Part shown: piece by piece, positions 63,118-64,000 of the stretch
Layout: each line of letters begins with the position of its first letter
How positions within the stretch are numbered: the first letter of the stretch is position 1
Assembly: GCA_936911875.1 (NCBI GenBank)
Contig: CAKZGB010000009.1
Span: 120,370 to 184,369, forward strand
Reading direction: 5' to 3'
Origin: an uncultured Lysobacteraceae bacterium
GTDB lineage: Bacteria > Pseudomonadota > Gammaproteobacteria > Xanthomonadales > Xanthomonadaceae
DNA: 64,000 nt
Notes under the pieces: model-generated
Databases searched by the model: none
The model's input: the letters and a program-made list of their open reading frames with translations, nothing else
What the model was told of the DNA's origin: nothing
Program-made: the position numbers and the translations under genes

Positions 63118-63552
63118 TTAGCGGCCCTTACGCTTGGACTTCGGCTTCTCACTCTTGGCTTCGACCTTGAGATCATTCTTGGTCTGGGCCTGAGCGGCCG
63201 TTTCCTGACCTGCTGCAGCTGCAGCGGCCGCATTGGATTCGCCATCAATCTTGGCGCTGACCGACGCAGGGTTAGCGTTCACATCCACGGCCACATCGGT
63301 TGCAACCGCTGAATCAGCAGCCACTGCCGGGACGGCCGGCACGGCAGGAACTGCCGGAACTGCAGAAGCGCCATCCATTGCAGGTACTGCAGGAACTGCC
63401 GGCACTGCCGGAACCGCGGGGGCTGCAGCGTTCGCGTCGGCGGCATGTCCAGCATGGGCATTGGCAGCGGCTTGGCCGGACTGCGCATTAGCGCTCAAAG
63501 CAGCAAGCGACAGAGCGGCGGATGTCAATAGAAGGGTCGGTTTGAACTTCAT
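63118..63552 (-). CDS. Secreted low-complexity Pro/Ala/Val repeat protein
   Basis: 144 residues from the ATG at 63552 (signal peptide core LLLTSAALSLAALSANAQ). The mature part is Ala-rich with two runs of the tripeptide Pro-Ala-Val (about four copies each, near residues 45-80), then an acidic/Ala stretch, and ends in a Lys-rich tail (EKPKSKRKGR). A His occurs at AHAGHAA. I recognise no domain; it could be a spacer-like periplasmic or surface protein. It has no neighbour on its strand nearby. Confidence 0.7.
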   Translation of the reverse strand: MKFKPTLLLTSAALSLAALSANAQSGQAAANAHAGHAADANAAAPAVPAVPAVPAVPAMDGASAVPAVPAVPAVPAVAADSAVATDVAVDVNANPASVSAKIDGESNAAAAAAAGQETAAQAQTKNDLKVEAKSEKPKSKRKGR

Positions 63553-63805
63553 TGGGATTGCTCTCCGGTTTCGAAACAGATTCCGACGAATAAGTGCCGG
63601 AGTCCACAGCCTGAAGCAATCCGCATGAATCAACTGAAACCGTGAAGCTTAAAAACAACGAACTTTTTGCAACTGCATTTGCGTAGTGAATTAGCGATTT
63701 GCCGATAGCTCCGAAATACGTGACGCAGTCCAATGCGCGTTCACGACCGCTCACTCACAAAAGCATGAACACTCTTCGAATATCAACAATGCGTTAATCA
63801 ACTTA
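63553..63805. other. Intergenic region without recognised genes
   Basis: Upstream region of the Pro/Ala/Val repeat protein. It is A/T-richer than the coding DNA around it; I see no open frame with coding character, no hairpin and no confident promoter. Confidence 0.4.
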
Positions 63806-63850
63806 GAAATCAAAAATCAGTTGTGAAATCAAAAATCAAAAATCAAAAAA
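63806..63850. repeat. AATCAAA-type repeats
   Basis: GAAATCAAAAATCA is repeated after a 5-base spacer and extended as further AATCAAA units (about five in total), giving an A-rich, imperfect short repeat directly before the hexamer array. Confidence 0.7.
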
Positions 63851-63856
63851 TAAAGA

Positions 63857-63928
63857 GCAACAGCAACAGCAACAGCAACTGCAACTGCAAGAGCAAAAGC
63901 AGAAGCGAGAGCAAAAGCGAAAGCGTAT
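63857..63928. repeat. Hexanucleotide array GCAANA, 12 units
   Basis: Twelve consecutive hexamers begin with GC and are purine-rich: three GCAACA, two GCAACT, then drifting units such as GCAAGA, GCAAAA, GCGAGA and GCGAAA. On the minus strand it reads as a pyrimidine-rich tract just past the terminator of the gene at the right edge. Confidence 0.8.
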
Positions 63929-63961
63929 AAAAAAGGGCCGCTCGGTGAGCGGCCCTTTTTT
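63929..63961 (-). terminator. Strong bidirectional terminator
   Basis: 9-bp stem GGGCCGCTC/GAGCGGCCC with a 3-base loop, flanked by A6 and T6 on both sides. It lies 20 bases past the stop of the minus-strand gene at the right edge. Confidence 0.92.
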
Positions 63962-63981
63962 GTGGTGCGGTGGTGGCTGGA

Positions 63982-64000
63982 TTACTTGATGATCTTGGCC
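63982..64000 (-). CDS. C-terminal end of a minus-strand gene, possibly EF-Tu
   Basis: Only five codons and the stop are visible, reading AKIIK. Bacterial EF-Tu often ends in VVAKII plus one residue, and a strong terminator follows, so tuf is a reasonable guess. Five residues cannot prove it. Confidence 0.3.

Noticed and set aside
63823..63930. A GTG-initiated frame across the hexamer array encoding a Ser/Asn/Lys dipeptide-repeat peptide of about 35 residues
   Set aside because: No ribosome binding site, no homologue I know, and the frame is a simple consequence of the hexamer period.

Overview
The window looks like the chromosome of a gammaproteobacterium close to the Xanthomonadales/Lysobacterales. 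Pointers are the lptD-surA-pdxA-rsmA-apaG-apaH block, a monomeric isocitrate dehydrogenase, an ahpF-oxyR operon with ahpC nearby, the nudE-cysQ-mazG and bioA-rsmE-gshB groups, paired UbiH-type flavin monooxygenases and a GC-rich codon style. No rRNA or tRNA gene and no CRISPR array was seen. Almost everything from 3 kb to 63 kb is well-preserved housekeeping or stress-response coding.

Layout. (1) 1-2940, minus strand: two tandem cassettes, each a small secreted two-cysteine protein followed by a TonB-dependent receptor. The right-hand copy is broken by an amber codon and two one-base frameshifts. The left-hand copy looks intact and runs off the edge. (2) 3104-9682, minus: a complete S10 ribosomal protein operon (rpsJ to rpsQ) continuing into rplN, rplX, rplE and rpsN, then stopping at a terminator; rpsH and the rest of the usual spc operon do not follow. 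Its roughly 290-nt leader has a good promoter and two terminator-like hairpins. (3) 10.1-15.3 kb: a membrane protein, a nitroreductase, an Xni-like exonuclease, a Nudix hydrolase, a Sel1 protein, a proline iminopeptidase and prmC. (4) 15.4-27.3 kb: peroxide defence (ahpC; ahpF-oxyR-unknown; msrA), with a 7.2-kb MacAB-like efflux block and its NtrC-type two-component system lying between ahpC and ahpF. Sequences with OxyR-operator spacing precede both ahpC and ahpF. (5) 27.3-34.8 kb: glnS, a deaminase, rlmM, ubiH and a ubiI-like gene, a DUF6580-like membrane protein with a cobalamin adenosyltransferase, msrB. (6) 34.8-41.9 kb: outer-membrane biogenesis (lptD, surA) running into pdxA-rsmA-apaG-apaH. 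(7) 41.9-47.5 kb, minus: folA, thyA, lgt, two TPM-domain proteins, lemA, a TerC-family protein and diacylglycerol kinase. (8) 47.5-51.9 kb, minus: an OmpR-type two-component system, mazG, cysQ and nudE. (9) 51.9-57.2 kb: bioA-rsmE-gshB, convergent with the monomeric icd. (10) 57.2-63.1 kb: eptA and a PAP2 phosphatase, divergent from a second OmpR-type two-component system that is followed by a sugar-porter-type MFS transporter. (11) 63.1-64 kb: a low-complexity secreted protein, simple repeats, a strong bidirectional terminator, and the last five codons of a minus-strand gene that would fit EF-Tu.

How the parts fit. Envelope and oxidative stress dominate: peroxide reduction (AhpC/AhpF), its sensor OxyR, methionine sulfoxide repair (MsrA, MsrB), glutathione synthesis, LPS transport (LptD) with its chaperone SurA, and lipid A decoration (EptA) with diacylglycerol recycling (DgkA). 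The least expected parts are the decaying peptide/receptor cassettes next to the prematurely ending ribosomal operon, the atypical NtrC-type regulator of the efflux block (GAFKGV in place of GAFTGA), and the putative operators found upstream of ahpC, upstream of ahpF and between eptA/PAP2 and its neighbouring regulator.
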